Assembly: GCF_014269035.2 (NCBI RefSeq)
Contig: NZ_JABWRP020000011.1
Location: 148,409 to 212,408, forward strand
DNA from: Pseudomonas vlassakiae
Lineage (GTDB): Bacteria; Pseudomonadota; Gammaproteobacteria; Pseudomonadales; Pseudomonadaceae
Length of the DNA: 64,000 bases
Reading direction: 5' to 3'
Of the stretch, positions 28,380-38,769 are shown one piece after another. The number at the start of each line of letters is the position of its first letter. Position 1 is the stretch's first letter. The notes below the pieces were generated by a model. The model did not search any database. It was not told the origin of the DNA and saw only the letters and a list, made by a program, of their open reading frames with translations. Position numbers and translations under genes: made by a program.

Positions 28380-29129
28380 TCAGGCTTTGCGCCGTTCCAG
28401 CTCTTCGGCATAGCTTGCGGCAAAAGCCATCAACACCGGCCCCGCCCCCTGCAAAGTCACCAGGGCGCTGCGCAGGAAGTTCAGGTTACCTTCAACCTTG
28501 GCTTTCTCCAGCCAGGTCCCGGCCTCGGCCACTTCGCCCCGTTCGATCAGCACCATCGCCAAGCTGAACATCCCGCGAAAATCCCCCGCCTCGGCCGAAC
28601 GCCGATACCAGCGCACCGCCCGCACCGGGCTCGGCGCGGTGGCAATGCCATGCTCCAGGTAGCGCCCGTACAGGTTCATCGACTTGGCATGGCCCATCTG
28701 CGCAGCCTTTTCGTAACAGGCCAGTGCCTGCGCCTGGTTGGCCGGCAACCCGCGCCCGGTGGCCAGCAGGTTGCCGAGGTTGTACAGGCCCCAGTCCAGA
28801 CCAGCATCCGCCGCACGGGCGTAGTGGATGGCGGCCAGCGACGGATCAACAGCGCCACCCCAGCCATGCTCCAGGCAACGCCCAAGCATGTTGTGCGCCA
28901 TGGCACTGCCGCCCTGGGCCGCAATGCCGAACCAGCGCCGGGCGACGCCGGCATCCTGCTCGATGCCACGGCCATCGAGCAGGATCTGCCCGAGCAGCAG
29001 TTGCGCCTCGACCATGCCCTCCCCCGCCGCCGCCAGGATCGCCTGGGCCGCCTTGCCGGGGCTGTGTTCGAGCATCGCCTGCAGGCCGGCAGCATCCACC
29101 ACTTCTTCACGACGCAGCTGATAGGACAC
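28380..29129 (-). CDS. Sel1-repeat (TPR-like) protein
   Basis: A 249-residue soluble protein made largely of Sel1-type repeats. They are visible as AQLLLGQILLDGRGIEQDAG, ARRWFGIAAQGGSAMAHNML, HYARAADAGLDWGLYNLGNL, CYEKAAQMGHAKSMNLYGRY and WYRRSAEAGDFRGMFSLAMV. Such solenoids act as protein-binding scaffolds. No signal peptide is seen. It begins 3 bases after the stop of the piuC gene, so it is co-transcribed with that iron-regulated dioxygenase gene. The conserved pairing with piuC in pseudomonads suggests an accessory role in iron-siderophore uptake, but none is established. Confidence 0.85.
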   Translation of the reverse strand: MSYQLRREEVVDAAGLQAMLEHSPGKAAQAILAAAGEGMVEAQLLLGQILLDGRGIEQDAGVARRWFGIAAQGGSAMAHNMLGRCLEHGWGGAVDPSLAAIHYARAADAGLDWGLYNLGNLLATGRGLPANQAQALACYEKAAQMGHAKSMNLYGRYLEHGIATAPSPVRAVRWYRRSAEAGDFRGMFSLAMVLIERGEVAEAGTWLEKAKVEGNLNFLRSALVTLQGAGPVLMAFAASYAEELERRKA

Positions 29130-29132
29130 GGC

Positions 29133-29813
29133 TCAGACCTCGGCCCAGCGGCGCAGGAGGTTGTGGTAGGTGCCGGTCAGCTGCAGCAAGGACGGGTGGT
29201 CCGGCACATCGGCGGTCAGTTGCTGGATGGCATTGTCCATCTCGAACAGCAACGCCCGCTGGCTGTCCTCGCGCACCAGGCTCTGGGTCCAGAAGAACGC
29301 CGCGTAGCGCACGCCACGGGTTACCGGGTTGACCTTGTGCAGGCTGGTGCCCGGGTACAGCACCAGGTCACCGGCTGCCAGCTTGACCTGCTGCACGCCG
29401 TAGGTGTCCTGAATCACCAGTTCGCCACCGTCGTAGCTGTCCGGTTCGCTGAGGAACAGGGTCGAGGACAGGTCGGTGCGCACCCGCTCCGGGCTACCCT
29501 TGGGCTGGCGCAGGGCGTTGTCGATGTGGAAACCGAAGTTGCCGCCTTCGCGGTAGCAGTTGATCAGCGGCGGGAACACCTTGTGCGGCAAGGCCGCCGA
29601 CATGAAACGCGGGGTCTGCCACAAGCGATCGATCAGGGCGCTACCGATTTCCTTGGCCAGCGGGTGCCCTTCCGGCAGTTGCAGGTTGTGCTTGGCCTTG
29701 GCCGACTGGTAACCGGCCGTGACCTTGCCATCGGCCCAGTCGGTTTGCGCCAGTGCCTCGCGGATGCGCGCCAGCTCATCGGCGTCGAACAACCCTGGGA
29801 TATGAAGCAGCAT
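29133..29813 (-). CDS. piuC: Fe(II)/2-oxoglutarate-dependent PKHD-type hydroxylase PiuC
   Basis: A 226-residue PKHD-type hydroxylase. The iron-binding triad is H96 and D98 (GFHIDNA) with H159 (LHKVNP), and the 2-oxoglutarate arginine is R169, ten residues after the distal histidine. Its length is that of the YbiX/PiuC family. It is encoded divergently from a TonB receptor gene, as piuC is from piuA in P. aeruginosa. The substrate is unknown. A Fur-box-like site 30-48 bases upstream predicts induction in low iron. Confidence 0.94.
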   Translation of the reverse strand: MLLHIPGLFDADELARIREALAQTDWADGKVTAGYQSAKAKHNLQLPEGHPLAKEIGSALIDRLWQTPRFMSAALPHKVFPPLINCYREGGNFGFHIDNALRQPKGSPERVRTDLSSTLFLSEPDSYDGGELVIQDTYGVQQVKLAAGDLVLYPGTSLHKVNPVTRGVRYAAFFWTQSLVREDSQRALLFEMDNAIQQLTADVPDHPSLLQLTGTYHNLLRRWAEV

Positions 29814-29842
29814 GGCGGCGGCACCGTTAAGATCTGTAAAGC

Positions 29843-29861
29843 GTCAATGATATTGATTCCC
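29843..29861 (-). promoter_or_regulatory. Fur-box-like site upstream of piuC
   Basis: GTCAATGATATTGATTCCC matches 13 of 19 positions of the Fur consensus by my count and contains the nearly palindromic AATGATATTGATT core. It lies just upstream of the piuC start. Confidence 0.65.
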
Positions 29862-29947
29862 TTTTGCGATGCAAAGCCCTTGGCATGCCTTAGACGATTC
29901 AGCGTCCATAAACCGTAAAGAGAATATGTAAAGATTGTAAATTTATA

Positions 29948-29966
29948 GCGAATGGTAACGAGTCTC
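29948..29966 (+). promoter_or_regulatory. Fur-box-like site upstream of piuA
   Basis: GCGAATGGTAACGAGTCTC matches 12 of 19 Fur-box positions by my count. It lies 67-85 bases before the receptor start, where a promoter for the divergent gene is expected. With the site at 29843 it gives each divergent gene its own operator. Confidence 0.5.
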
Positions 29967-30032
29967 AATTGTGCCTTACAAATCCTTACATTAACATCCG
30001 CCGCCTTCACACCTTGGGGAAGGCCTTCAATA

Positions 30033-32342
30033 ATGCGTCACGTACCATCTGCAGTGAGCTCACCACGCCTGATCGTCACAGCCATCGGTGTCGCCTTCAG
30101 CGCGTCCGGCGCCTATGCCGCTGATCCGGCCGCCAGCACCGCCATCACCCTCGACGCCACCAGCGTCAATGGCAAGGCTGAGCAGGCCAGCACCGATTAC
30201 AAGGTCGAAAGGGCCTCCTCGCAGAAGTACACCGCCCCGCTGGTAGACACCCCGCGCTCGGTCACCGTGATCCCGCAGCAAGTGATCAAGGACACCAACG
30301 CCCTGACTCTGCAGGACGCCTTGCGCACCGTGCCCGGCATCACCTTCGGTGCCGGCGAAGGCGGCAACCCGCAAGGCGACCGCCCGTTCATCCGCGGCTT
30401 CGACGCCCAGGGTGACACCTACCTGGACGGCGTGCGTGACACGGGCGCCCAGACCCGCGAAATCTTTGCCGTCGAATCGGTCGAAGTGGCCAAGGGCCCG
30501 AACTCGGCCATTGGCGGCCGCGGCGCTGCCGGCGGCACCATCAACCTGGTGAGCAAGCGCGCACACCTGGGCAACTCGCTCGACGGCGCCTGGACCTGGG
30601 GCAGCGACCAGACCCAGCGCTATACCTTCGATGGCAACTACCAGTTCAGCGACACCGTTGCCGGCCGCCTGAACCTGATGACCCACGAAAGCAACGTCGC
30701 CGGCCGTGACAAGGTCAATTACGACCGCTGGGGTATCGCCCCGTCGCTGGCCTTCGGCCTGGGCACCGCGACCCGCGTCAACCTCGATTACTACCACCTG
30801 GAAAGCGACGACCTGCCGGACTCGGGTATTCCGTACAGCATTCCGACCGCTGGCAGCGCAGCGCGTACCTCGGCTCACCCGAGCAAGCCGAACGACGGTG
30901 GCGACAGCGACAATTTCTACGGCCTGACCGACCGCGACTTCCGCAAGACCCGTGTCGACATCGCCACCTTCGCCATCGAGCACGACCTGACCGATGCGCT
31001 GACCATCAAGAACACCTTCCGTCACGGCAACAGCATGCAGGACTACATCCTGACCCAGCCCGACGACAGCAAGGGCAACGTCAACAATGGCAGCGTCTGG
31101 CGCCGCGCCAACACCCGCGTTGGCAACACTTCCACCACCACCAACCAGACCGACCTGTTCGGCGAATTCTACCTGGGCGGCCTGAAGAACAGCTTCTCCA
31201 CCGGTATCGAGCTGAGCCGCGAAGAAAGCGATCGCGAAACCTACAACGTTGACACTGACACCGTCCCAGGTGGCGCAGCGAACACCAATTGCACCCCAGG
31301 CATGATCGGTGCCACCAGCGGCTACAACTGCACCTCGCTGAGCAACCCGAACCCGGATGATCCGTGGAACGGTGCCATCTCGCGCAACTATGCCGGCACC
31401 AACACCAAGAGCAACACCCGGGCCATCTACGTGTTCGATACCCTCGAACTGTCGCCACAGTGGCTGCTGAACATGGGCCTGCGTTACGACCACTTCGACA
31501 CCCAGTACCGTGGCTACAACGCCAACGGCAGCACTGCGGTAAGTTCCAAGGGCATCGTCTCCAAGGGCAAGGACACCAGTGAGTTCATCACCGGCCAGCT
31601 GGGCCTGGTGTGGAAACCGGCCGACAACGGCAGCATCTATGTGTCCTACGCTACCTCGGCCACCCCGCCGGGGGCCTACCTCGGCGAAGGCATGGAAGGC
31701 AACCCGCTGGGCAACACCACCGACCGCAGCGGCAACCTGCTCTCCAGCGACATGGAGCCGGAAGAAACCACCAACTACGAAATCGGTACCAAGTGGGACC
31801 TGTTCAACGAACGCCTGTCCCTGGCTGCGGCACTGTTCCGTACCGAGAAAGAAAACGCGCGCGTCCAGGTAAACACCACCACCTACGAGAACGTCGGCGA
31901 AACCCGCGTGCAGGGTATCGAGCTGTCCGCCAGCGGCAAGATCACCGACAAGTGGCAAGTGTTCGCCGGCTACACCTACATGGAAGCGCGCCAGATCGAC
32001 GGCGGCCCGCTGGGCGCGGCCAATGACGGCAACCAGCTGCCGAACACGCCGAACAACAGCGCCAGCCTGTGGACAACCTATTCCATCACGCCGAAGCTGA
32101 CCGTCGGTGGCGGTGCGTTCTATGTGGATGACGTGTACGGCAGCGTGGCCAACACCACCATGGTCGACAGCTATGTCCGCTATGACGCCATGGCCGCTTA
32201 CAAGTTGACCAAGAACGTCGACCTGCAGCTCAACGTGCAGAACCTGACGGACAAGGTGTACTACGACAAGGCCTTCTCCACCCACTTCGCCAACCAGGCG
32301 GCCGGGCGGACTGCACTGTTGACCACCAGCGTCCACTTCTGA
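30033..32342 (+). CDS. piuA: TonB-dependent catecholate-type siderophore receptor (PiuA/Fiu-like)
   Basis: A 769-residue outer membrane receptor without an STN domain. The signal peptide runs MRHVPSAVSSPRLIVTAIG to ASGAYA. The plug carries YTAPLVDTPRSVTVIPQQVI, ALRTVPGITFGAGEGGNP, FIRGFDAQGDTYLDGVRDTG and VAKGPNSAIGGRGAAGGTIN, all typical of Fiu/PiuA. The barrel ends with TALLTTSVHF and its terminal Phe. It should import iron complexes of catechols; PiuA in P. aeruginosa also admits siderophore-linked antibiotics. I start at the ATG 30033, because the longer frame adds residues before the signal peptide. It is divergent from piuC, with a Fur-like site between. Confidence 0.93.
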   Translation: MRHVPSAVSSPRLIVTAIGVAFSASGAYAADPAASTAITLDATSVNGKAEQASTDYKVERASSQKYTAPLVDTPRSVTVIPQQVIKDTNALTLQDALRTVPGITFGAGEGGNPQGDRPFIRGFDAQGDTYLDGVRDTGAQTREIFAVESVEVAKGPNSAIGGRGAAGGTINLVSKRAHLGNSLDGAWTWGSDQTQRYTFDGNYQFSDTVAGRLNLMTHESNVAGRDKVNYDRWGIAPSLAFGLGTATRVNLDYYHLESDDLPDSGIPYSIPTAGSAARTSAHPSKPNDGGDSDNFYGLTDRDFRKTRVDIATFAIEHDLTDALTIKNTFRHGNSMQDYILTQPDDSKGNVNNGSVWRRANTRVGNTSTTTNQTDLFGEFYLGGLKNSFSTGIELSREESDRETYNVDTDTVPGGAANTNCTPGMIGATSGYNCTSLSNPNPDDPWNGAISRNYAGTNTKSNTRAIYVFDTLELSPQWLLNMGLRYDHFDTQYRGYNANGSTAVSSKGIVSKGKDTSEFITGQLGLVWKPADNGSIYVSYATSATPPGAYLGEGMEGNPLGNTTDRSGNLLSSDMEPEETTNYEIGTKWDLFNERLSLAAALFRTEKENARVQVNTTTYENVGETRVQGIELSASGKITDKWQVFAGYTYMEARQIDGGPLGAANDGNQLPNTPNNSASLWTTYSITPKLTVGGGAFYVDDVYGSVANTTMVDSYVRYDAMAAYKLTKNVDLQLNVQNLTDKVYYDKAFSTHFANQAAGRTALLTTSVHF

Positions 32343-32355
32343 CGCAACACCGCCG

Positions 32356-32386
32356 AGCCCCGTTCATACCTGTGAGCGGGGCTTTT
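32356..32386 (+). terminator. Terminator of piuA
   Basis: AGCCCCG and CGGGGCT form a 7-bp stem around a 14-nt loop, followed by TTTTG, 13 bases after the piuA stop. Confidence 0.75.
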
Positions 32387-32438
32387 GCGTATCAAGGCAT
32401 AATGCCCGCCCTGCGGTCCGCGGCAGCAACACAAGGTG

Positions 32439-35000
32439 ATGGATGTGGTGAAGAAAACGCTGTTCCAACTGCACTGGTTGTTTGGCATCACCGCCGGGCT
32501 GGTGCTGGCATTGATGGGCATCACTGGTGCGCTGTACTCGTTCCAGGAAGAGCTGTTGCGCACCTTCAACGCCGATGTGCTCAAGGTCGAGGTACGCGCC
32601 GAAGGCGTCCTGCCAATGGGCGAACTGGTGCGCCGGGTCGAGGCCGAGCAGGGCGACAAGGTGTCGATGCTGTGGGTCGACGTGCGCGAAGGCAACGCCG
32701 CGCGGGTGTTCTTCACCCCGCCACCGGGCGAGCGCCGCGGCGCGCTGCGCTATGCCGACCCATATACCGGCGAACTCAAGGGTGATGCGGCTGGGCAAGG
32801 CTTCTTCAACCTGATGCTGACCCTTCACCGCTTCCTCGCCATGGGCGACACTGGCCGGCAGATCACCGGGGCCTGTACCCTGATGCTGGTGTTCTTCTGC
32901 CTGTCCGGCCTGTACCTGCGCTGGCCACGCAAGGCGCTGAACTGGCGCACCTGGCTGACGTTCGACTGGGCCAGGAAAGGCCGCGCCTTCAACTGGGACC
33001 TGCACGCCGTGGCCGGTACCTGGTGCCTGCTGTTCTACCTGCTGTTCGCATTGACCGGGCTGTTCTGGTCCTACGAATGGTACCGCTCGGGCCTGAACAA
33101 ACTGCTGGCTGACCAACCCGCTGCCGGGCAGCAACAAAAGCGTAGCGAAGGCCGTGGCCGCCATGGGCCGCCCAAGATCGACAAGAACGCGCCGCCACTG
33201 GTGGTCGACTACGACGCCATCTGGGCCAACCTGAAGGACGCCGCCGGCCCAGGCCTGGCCCTGTACAACCTGCGTCTGCCGCCGGCAGGTGGCCAGCCGG
33301 CCAATCTGTTCTACCTGCTCGAAGGCGCCGCCCACCCGCGCGCGTTCAACACCCTGGTGCTCGACCCGGCCAGTGGCCAGGTGAAAAGCCAGGACCGCTA
33401 CAGCGACAAGTCCTTCAAGGCCCAGCTGCTGCAGAGCGTCTACGCCCTGCACGTTGGCGAATACTTCGGCCTGCCGGGTCGCATCATCGTCACCCTGGCC
33501 AGCCTGACCATGCCGCTGTTCTTCGTGACCGGCTGGCTGCTGTACCTCGACCGCCGCCGCAAGAAGCGCCAGGTACGCGCCGCTCGCGGTACCGTAGACA
33601 GCAGCCAGGCCAGCGGCGACAGCTGGCTGATCGGCTTCGCCAGTCAGAGCGGCTTCGCCGAGCAACTGGCCTGGCAGAGCGCCGGGCAACTGCAGGCCGC
33701 CGGCTTGCCGGTACAGGTGCGCGCCTTGGCCGATGTAGGTGAACACGACCTGCTTCAGGCCCGCCGCGCGCTGTTCGTGGTCAGCACCTTCGGAGACGGC
33801 GAAGCGCCCGACAGCGCCCGCGGCTTCGAACGCAAAGTCCTGGGCCAACCCTGGGCACTGAACCACCTCAACTATGCCCTGCTCGCCCTTGGCGACCGCC
33901 AGTATCCGCACTTCTGTGGCTTCGCCCGGCGCCTGCAGGCGTGGCTTGGCGAGCGCGGCGCAAGCAGCGCATTCAGCCCGGTGGAAGTGGACAACGCCGA
34001 CCAGGCCGCCTTGCAGCAGTGGCAACAGGAACTGGCGCAACTGACCGGTGCGCAGCCTGTCAGCGCCTGGCAGCCACCGAGTTTCGGCAACTGGACGCTG
34101 GTGCAACGCGCGCTGCTCAACCCTGGCAGCCAAGGCCAGCCGGTCTACCTGCTCGGGCTGCGGCCCGAGCAACCCGCGAGCTGGGAAGCCGGTGACCTGG
34201 TGGAGGTCCTGCCGCTCAATGGCCAGCCACGGATCGATGCGTTCCTCGACGGCATGGCACTCGACGCCAACGCCGTCGTGCACGTCGATGGCCTGCAGCA
34301 AACCTTGCGCCAGGCGCTGGCTGGCCGCCAGTTGCCAAGCCGTCGCGATCACCTGCTCGGCCTGCATGCGCAGGCGCTGGTCGATGCATTGGTACCGATC
34401 GGCAGCCGCGAGTACTCGATCGCGTCCATCGCCAGCGATGGCGTGCTGGAGCTGATCGTGCGCCAGGAGCGCCATGCCGACGGCAGCCTCGGCCTCGGGT
34501 CCGGCTGGCTGACCGAGTACCTGCCGCTCCAGGGCACCTTGAGCCTGCGCTTGCGCCGCAACAGCGGTTTCCACCTGCCTGAGGCCGCGGCACCGATGAT
34601 CCTGATCGGCAACGGTACCGGCCTGGCCGGCCTGCGCAGCCTGATCCGGGCGCGGGTCAATGCGGGCGAGCAACGCAACTGGTTGCTGTTCGGCGAGCGC
34701 AACCGGGCGCATGACCTGTTGTGCGGCGCAGAGCTGCAGGGCTGGCTCGACAGCGGCGACCTGGCGCGGCTGGACCTGGCGTTCTCGCGGGATCAGGCCG
34801 AGAAGGTTTATGTGCAGGATGTACTGCTGCAGCACGCCGAGGAGTTCAAGCGCTGGGTGGCTGATGGGGCTTGCGTGTATGTCTGCGGCAGCTTGCAAGG
34901 GATGGCGGCAGGCGTGGATGCGGCGCTCAACGGCATGCTTGGGGAAGCAACGGTACAGCAACTGATCGAGGATGGGCGGTATCGGCGGGATGTGTTCTGA
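32439..35000 (+). CDS. piuB: PepSY-flavodoxin-ferredoxin reductase fusion (PiuB-like ferric reductase)
   Basis: An 853-residue fusion. Residues about 1-375 are a PepSY-type membrane part, with helices at 7-30 ([18 protein letters not shown]), about 130-165 ([19 protein letters not shown]), about 195-220 ([16 protein letters not shown]) and about 345-368. A flavodoxin-like domain follows at about 390-540 ([56 protein letters not shown]). The rest is a sulfite-reductase-type FAD/NADPH module ([39 protein letters not shown]). It probably moves electrons from NADPH through FAD and FMN to reduce imported iron. The start could be 32436, 32439 or 32445. A terminator separates it from piuA. Confidence 0.9.
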   Translation: MDVVKKTLFQLHWLFGITAGLVLALMGITGALYSFQEELLRTFNADVLKVEVRAEGVLPMGELVRRVEAEQGDKVSMLWVDVREGNAARVFFTPPPGERRGALRYADPYTGELKGDAAGQGFFNLMLTLHRFLAMGDTGRQITGACTLMLVFFCLSGLYLRWPRKALNWRTWLTFDWARKGRAFNWDLHAVAGTWCLLFYLLFALTGLFWSYEWYRSGLNKLLADQPAAGQQQKRSEGRGRHGPPKIDKNAPPLVVDYDAIWANLKDAAGPGLALYNLRLPPAGGQPANLFYLLEGAAHPRAFNTLVLDPASGQVKSQDRYSDKSFKAQLLQSVYALHVGEYFGLPGRIIVTLASLTMPLFFVTGWLLYLDRRRKKRQVRAARGTVDSSQASGDSWLIGFASQSGFAEQLAWQSAGQLQAAGLPVQVRALADVGEHDLLQARRALFVVSTFGDGEAPDSARGFERKVLGQPWALNHLNYALLALGDRQYPHFCGFARRLQAWLGERGASSAFSPVEVDNADQAALQQWQQELAQLTGAQPVSAWQPPSFGNWTLVQRALLNPGSQGQPVYLLGLRPEQPASWEAGDLVEVLPLNGQPRIDAFLDGMALDANAVVHVDGLQQTLRQALAGRQLPSRRDHLLGLHAQALVDALVPIGSREYSIASIASDGVLELIVRQERHADGSLGLGSGWLTEYLPLQGTLSLRLRRNSGFHLPEAAAPMILIGNGTGLAGLRSLIRARVNAGEQRNWLLFGERNRAHDLLCGAELQGWLDSGDLARLDLAFSRDQAEKVYVQDVLLQHAEEFKRWVADGACVYVCGSLQGMAAGVDAALNGMLGEATVQQLIEDGRYRRDVF

Positions 35001-35025
35001 TCAGGTATTGATGTAACCGGCACCG

Positions 35026-35100
35026 GCCTCATCGCGGATAAATCCGCTCCCTACAAGGGCAGAGGGTCCCCTGTAGGAGCGGATTTATCCGCGAAGAGGC
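35026..35100. repeat. REP pair between convergent piuB and omega-amidase genes
   Basis: GCCTCATCGCGGATAAATCC then GCTCCCTAC (35026-35054) faces GTAGGAGCGGATTTATCCGC then GAAGAGGC (35073-35100). It is the same GCGGATAAATCCGCTCC subfamily as 9677-9738. Confidence 0.8.
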
Positions 35101-35111
35101 TGTACAGGCTA

Positions 35112-35903
35112 TCAATGCAGCTCGAAGGTATCGGCATCCAGGTTGGCCGGGAACTTGGTGCGGTACGCCGCCAGTTCCGCCGCGCTCAGCACCGCAGTGA
35201 ACACCCCGTCTGCCTCGCCTGCACTGAGCAGGCTCTCACCCTGGAAGTCCAGCACCTGGCTGTCGCCAGAATAGGCGAAGCCCTTGCCGTCGGTCCCCAC
35301 CCGGTTCACCGCCGCCACGTAGCACAGGTTCTCGATGCCCCGCGCTGGCAGCAGGCGGTTCCAGTGCTGGCGCCGCGCTGCCGGCCAGTTGGCGGTATAC
35401 AGCAGCAGGTCCGTGTCCTGGGCATCACAACTCCACACCGGGAAGCGCAGGTCATAGCAGATCAGCGGGCGCACCCGCCAGCCCTTGATCTCGAACTGCA
35501 CCTGGCGCTCACCGGGGGTGTAATGCTTGTGCTCCCCCGCCATGCGGAACAGGTGACGCTTGTCGTAATGCAGGATTTCGCCATCCGGCCGCGCCCACAG
35601 CAAGCGGTTGCGGTGGCTGCCGTCGGCGGCCTGGATGATCACGCTGCCGGTGATCACCGCGTCGATACGCTTGGCCTGGGCCTTGAGCCATTTGTAGGTC
35701 GGGCCGTTCTCAGGCTCGCACAGGGTTTCCGACTGCATGGAAAAACCCGTGGTGAACATCTCGGGCAGAACCACCAGATCGCTGCCGCGGGCCTGGTCCA
35801 GCAGCACCTCGAAATGCGCGTAGTTGGCCTCACGGTCATGCCAGGCCAGCGTGGTCTGGACCAGGGCGACTTTCAGGTTGGGCAGTGCACTCAGATCGCG
35901 CAT
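35112..35903 (-). CDS. Nitrilase-superfamily omega-amidase (YafV-like)
   Basis: A 263-residue carbon-nitrogen hydrolase. The catalytic triad is E48 (VLPEMFTTGFSM), a lysine in HYDKRHLFRMAGEHKHY, and the nucleophile cysteine in RPLICYDLRFPVWS. The aromatic-rich surroundings match omega-amidases such as E. coli YafV, which hydrolyse alpha-ketoglutaramate and similar alpha-keto amides. Its gene overlaps the aminotransferase gene upstream by 13 bases. The pair fits a glutamine-transaminase/omega-amidase route that makes methionine from its keto acid and pulls the reaction by removing ketoglutaramate. Confidence 0.9.
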   Translation of the reverse strand: MRDLSALPNLKVALVQTTLAWHDREANYAHFEVLLDQARGSDLVVLPEMFTTGFSMQSETLCEPENGPTYKWLKAQAKRIDAVITGSVIIQAADGSHRNRLLWARPDGEILHYDKRHLFRMAGEHKHYTPGERQVQFEIKGWRVRPLICYDLRFPVWSCDAQDTDLLLYTANWPAARRQHWNRLLPARGIENLCYVAAVNRVGTDGKGFAYSGDSQVLDFQGESLLSAGEADGVFTAVLSAAELAAYRTKFPANLDADTFELH

Positions 35904-37039
35904 AGTTTTTCCGCTGCCTGACGCAGCGTCTCCTCACGTTTGGCAAAGCACAGGCGTACCAGGCGTTGCTCGGGGATGGGTTGCTGGTAGAACACCGACA
36001 CCGGAATGGTCGCCACGCCATGTTCACGGGTGAGCCACAGAGCCATATCGACATCGTTCAGGTCCGGGCGGATCTGCGAATAGTCGACCAGCTGGAAATA
36101 GGTGCCCGCCGTGCGGGTAAAGCTGAAACGCGAGCCTTCGAGCAGGTCGCAGAACAGGTCGCGCTTGGCCTGGTAGAAGCCCGGCAGTTCGTCGATGTGT
36201 TCCGGGTGCTCGGCCATGAAGTCGGCCAGGGCGCATTGCAGCGGTGTCACGCCACAGAAATTGACGTATTGATGCACCTTGCGCAGTTCGGCGCTCAAGG
36301 CCGGCGGCGCAATCACGTAACCGGTCTTCCAGCCAGTGACGTGGTAGGTCTTGCCAAACGAGCTGACGACGAACGCCCGTGAATACAGCTGCTCGTGGGC
36401 CAACACACTGGCATGGCGCACACCGTCGTAGACCAGGTGCTCGTAGACTTCGTCGCTGACCAGACAGATGTCGCGATCGGCGATCAGACTGGCCAGTTGG
36501 TCCAGGTCTTCGCGGCTGATCAGCGCGCCACTGGGGTTGTGCGGCGAATTGAGGATGACCATGCGCGTGCGTGGGCTCAAGGCATTGCTGAACTTCTGCC
36601 AGTCGATGCGGAAGTCGCCGTCGCTCAGTTGCACATGCACGCAGCGCCCGCCCGCCAGTTCCACCGACGGCTCGTAGCTGTCGTAGCAAGGGTCGAAGAC
36701 GATCACCTCGTCACCGGTGTGGATCAAAGCCTGGATGGCACAGAAAATCGCCTCGGTGGCGCCCGGGGTGATGGTCACCTCCTGATCGGCATCCACCTGC
36801 GCGCCGTACAGCCGCGCGACCTTGGCCGCCACCTGTTGGCGCAGGGCCGGCAGGCCGGTCATCGGCGAATACTGGTTATGCCCGGCGGCGACATGCCGGC
36901 CGACTGCATCGAGCAACGCCTGCGGGGCATTGAAGTCGGGAAAGCCTTGGGACAGGTTGAGCGCGCCGGTCTGCATGGCGAGCTGGGACATGGTGGTGAA
37001 GATGGTCGTGCCGACATTCGGCAGTTTGCTGCGGATCAT
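35891..37039 (-). CDS. Methionine/glutamine-type aminotransferase (YbdL-like)
   Basis: A 382-residue fold-I PLP aminotransferase. The PLP lysine lies in VVSSFGKTYHVTGWKTGY. Other contacts are NPSGALISREDLDQL (asparagine), SDEVYEHLVYDG (aspartate and tyrosine) and the C-terminal arginine in VRLCFAKREETL. The N-terminal LSQGFPDFNAPQALLDAV is typical of the YbdL/kynurenine aminotransferase III group, which favours methionine and glutamine. Overlap with the omega-amidase gene makes a two-gene unit for methionine salvage or keto-acid repair. Confidence 0.92.
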   Translation of the reverse strand: MIRSKLPNVGTTIFTTMSQLAMQTGALNLSQGFPDFNAPQALLDAVGRHVAAGHNQYSPMTGLPALRQQVAAKVARLYGAQVDADQEVTITPGATEAIFCAIQALIHTGDEVIVFDPCYDSYEPSVELAGGRCVHVQLSDGDFRIDWQKFSNALSPRTRMVILNSPHNPSGALISREDLDQLASLIADRDICLVSDEVYEHLVYDGVRHASVLAHEQLYSRAFVVSSFGKTYHVTGWKTGYVIAPPALSAELRKVHQYVNFCGVTPLQCALADFMAEHPEHIDELPGFYQAKRDLFCDLLEGSRFSFTRTAGTYFQLVDYSQIRPDLNDVDMALWLTREHGVATIPVSVFYQQPIPEQRLVRLCFAKREETLRQAAEKLCAI

Positions 37040-37152
37040 GGAGCCCTCTTTCCTGGGGTGTATCCGGCACGGGGTGGAGTCCGAGCATAGCGGATCGAGC
37101 GGTCAGGAAAAAGGTTGAAACAACAGAGGGATTGCGCTGGATCAACGGGCCT

Positions 37153-37264
37153 CTTCGCGGCGGTTCGACGCCTCGATGAACCCGCTCCCACAGAGACTTC
37201 ACAGATCCGAATACTGTGCAGTCCTGCGGGCGCGGGTTCATCGAGGCGTCGAACCGCCGCGAAG
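37153..37264. repeat. REP pair with perfect 33-bp arms
   Basis: CTTCGCGGCGGTTCGACGCC with TCGATGAACCCGC (37153-37185) is perfectly complementary to 37232-37264. The pair is the most regular inverted repeat of the window. It contains the GAGCGGGTTCATCGAGG-type REP core seen also at 2475-2520, and lies between der and the aminotransferase gene. Confidence 0.8.
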
Positions 37265-37278
37265 AAGTTACCGCAGAA

Positions 37279-38742
37279 TCAGCGCTTGTCGCGGCGCTTC
37301 TTCTCGGCCTTCTTGTGGTGCGACATCAGCCGGCGCTTCTTGTTGACCTGGCGATCGGTGAGGGTGTTCTTCTTGCCCTCGTACGGGTTCTCACCGCCCT
37401 TGTACTCGATGCGGATCGGCGTACCGACCAGCTTCAGCACGCGGCGGTAGGTGTTCTCCAGGTAACGCGAGTACGACTTCGGAATCTTGTCGGTCTGGTT
37501 GCCGTGGATCACGATCAGCGGCGGGTTGGCACCACCGAGGTGGGCATAGCGCAGCTTGATGCGGCGACCGTTGACCAGCGGTGGCTGGTGCTCGCTCACG
37601 GCATCTTCGAGGATCTGCGTCAGGCGGCTGGTCGGCCAGCGGGTGACCGCTGACTTGAACGCGGCCTGTACCGACTTGTACAGGTGGCCCACGCCCGTGC
37701 CGTGCAGGGCCGAGATGAAGTGGATGTCGGCGAAGTCGACGAAGAACAGCCGGCGCTCCAGCTCGGTCTTCACGTAGTCGCGTTCACCCGACTCCATGCC
37801 ATCCCACTTGTTCAGGGCGATGACGATGGCGCGGCCGGCTTCCAGGGCGAAGCCCAGCAGGTTGAGATCATGGTCGACCACACCTTCGCGGGCATCCATG
37901 ACGAAGATCACCACGTTGGCGTCCTTGATCGCCTGCAGGGTCTTCACCACCGAGAATTTCTCGACTTCCTCGTGGATCTTGCCGCGCTTGCGCACGCCAG
38001 CGGTGTCGATGAAGGTGTACTTTTCGTCATCACGCTCGAACGGGATGTAGATACTGTCGCGGGTGGTGCCCGGCTGGTCGTACACCACCACGCGCTCTTC
38101 GCCGAGCATGCGGTTGACCAGGGTCGACTTGCCCACGTTCGGGCGGCCGATGATGGCGATCTTGATGCCATCTTTCTCGCTTGGGCCTGGGATGCGTACC
38201 GCTTCCTCGCCTTCGGCGACTTCAGCGTCCAGCGCTTCCTCGACCTGGTCACGCGGGATGTGGCCGAGTACCGCCTCCATCAGCGCGTTGATGCCACGGC
38301 CCTGGGAGCCGGCTACCGGAATGGCATTGCCCATGCCCAACGGCGAGAACTCGGCGCGGGCGACGTCGGCGTCGATGTTGTCGATCTTGTTGGCGACCAG
38401 GATGGCCGACTTGTTGCGCTTGCGCAGGTGCTCGGCAATCATCTGGTCGGCGGCGGTCATGCCGGCGCGGGCGTCGACCAGGAACAGCACGTAGTCGGCT
38501 TCCTCGATGGCCATCAGCGACTGCTCGGCCATCTTCTCGTCCATGCCCACTTCGTCACCGGTGATACCGCCGGTGTCGATGAGGATGAAGGAACGACCCT
38601 GCCAGGTGGCATCACCGTACTGGCGATCACGGGTCAGGCCCGACAAGTCACCGACGATGGCATCGCGGGTCTTGGTCAGGCGGTTGAACATGGTGGATTT
38701 GCCGACGTTCGGGCGGCCCACCAGGGCGATTACGGGAACCAT
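37279..38742 (-). CDS. der: Ribosome biogenesis GTPase Der (EngA)
   Basis: A 487-residue protein with two tandem GTPase domains. GRPNVGKS occurs at residues 9-16 and again at 199-206; NKID (118-121) and NKWDG in the second domain are the G4 motifs, with DTGG and DTAG the G3 motifs. A KH-like domain and a basic tail ([17 protein letters not shown]) end the chain. Der is needed for 50S subunit assembly. I start at the ATG 38742 ([12 protein letters not shown]), four codons into the open frame. It is the last gene of the bamB-der direction; a terminator hairpin lies between it and bamB. Confidence 0.97.
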   Translation of the reverse strand: MVPVIALVGRPNVGKSTMFNRLTKTRDAIVGDLSGLTRDRQYGDATWQGRSFILIDTGGITGDEVGMDEKMAEQSLMAIEEADYVLFLVDARAGMTAADQMIAEHLRKRNKSAILVANKIDNIDADVARAEFSPLGMGNAIPVAGSQGRGINALMEAVLGHIPRDQVEEALDAEVAEGEEAVRIPGPSEKDGIKIAIIGRPNVGKSTLVNRMLGEERVVVYDQPGTTRDSIYIPFERDDEKYTFIDTAGVRKRGKIHEEVEKFSVVKTLQAIKDANVVIFVMDAREGVVDHDLNLLGFALEAGRAIVIALNKWDGMESGERDYVKTELERRLFFVDFADIHFISALHGTGVGHLYKSVQAAFKSAVTRWPTSRLTQILEDAVSEHQPPLVNGRRIKLRYAHLGGANPPLIVIHGNQTDKIPKSYSRYLENTYRRVLKLVGTPIRIEYKGGENPYEGKKNTLTDRQVNKKRRLMSHHKKAEKKRRDKR

Positions 38743-38769
38743 GCGGCTCTCCACTCTTGAATTCTTGAA

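Noticed and set aside
32364..34961. An 865-codon frame opposite the PiuB-like gene, and similar long frames at 4337-6373, 40708-43425 and 56515-58560
   Set aside because: All are antisense shadows of well-supported genes in high-GC DNA.
36395..37090. Plus-strand frame opposite the methionine aminotransferase gene
   Set aside because: It is a shadow of the aminotransferase, which has all expected PLP motifs.
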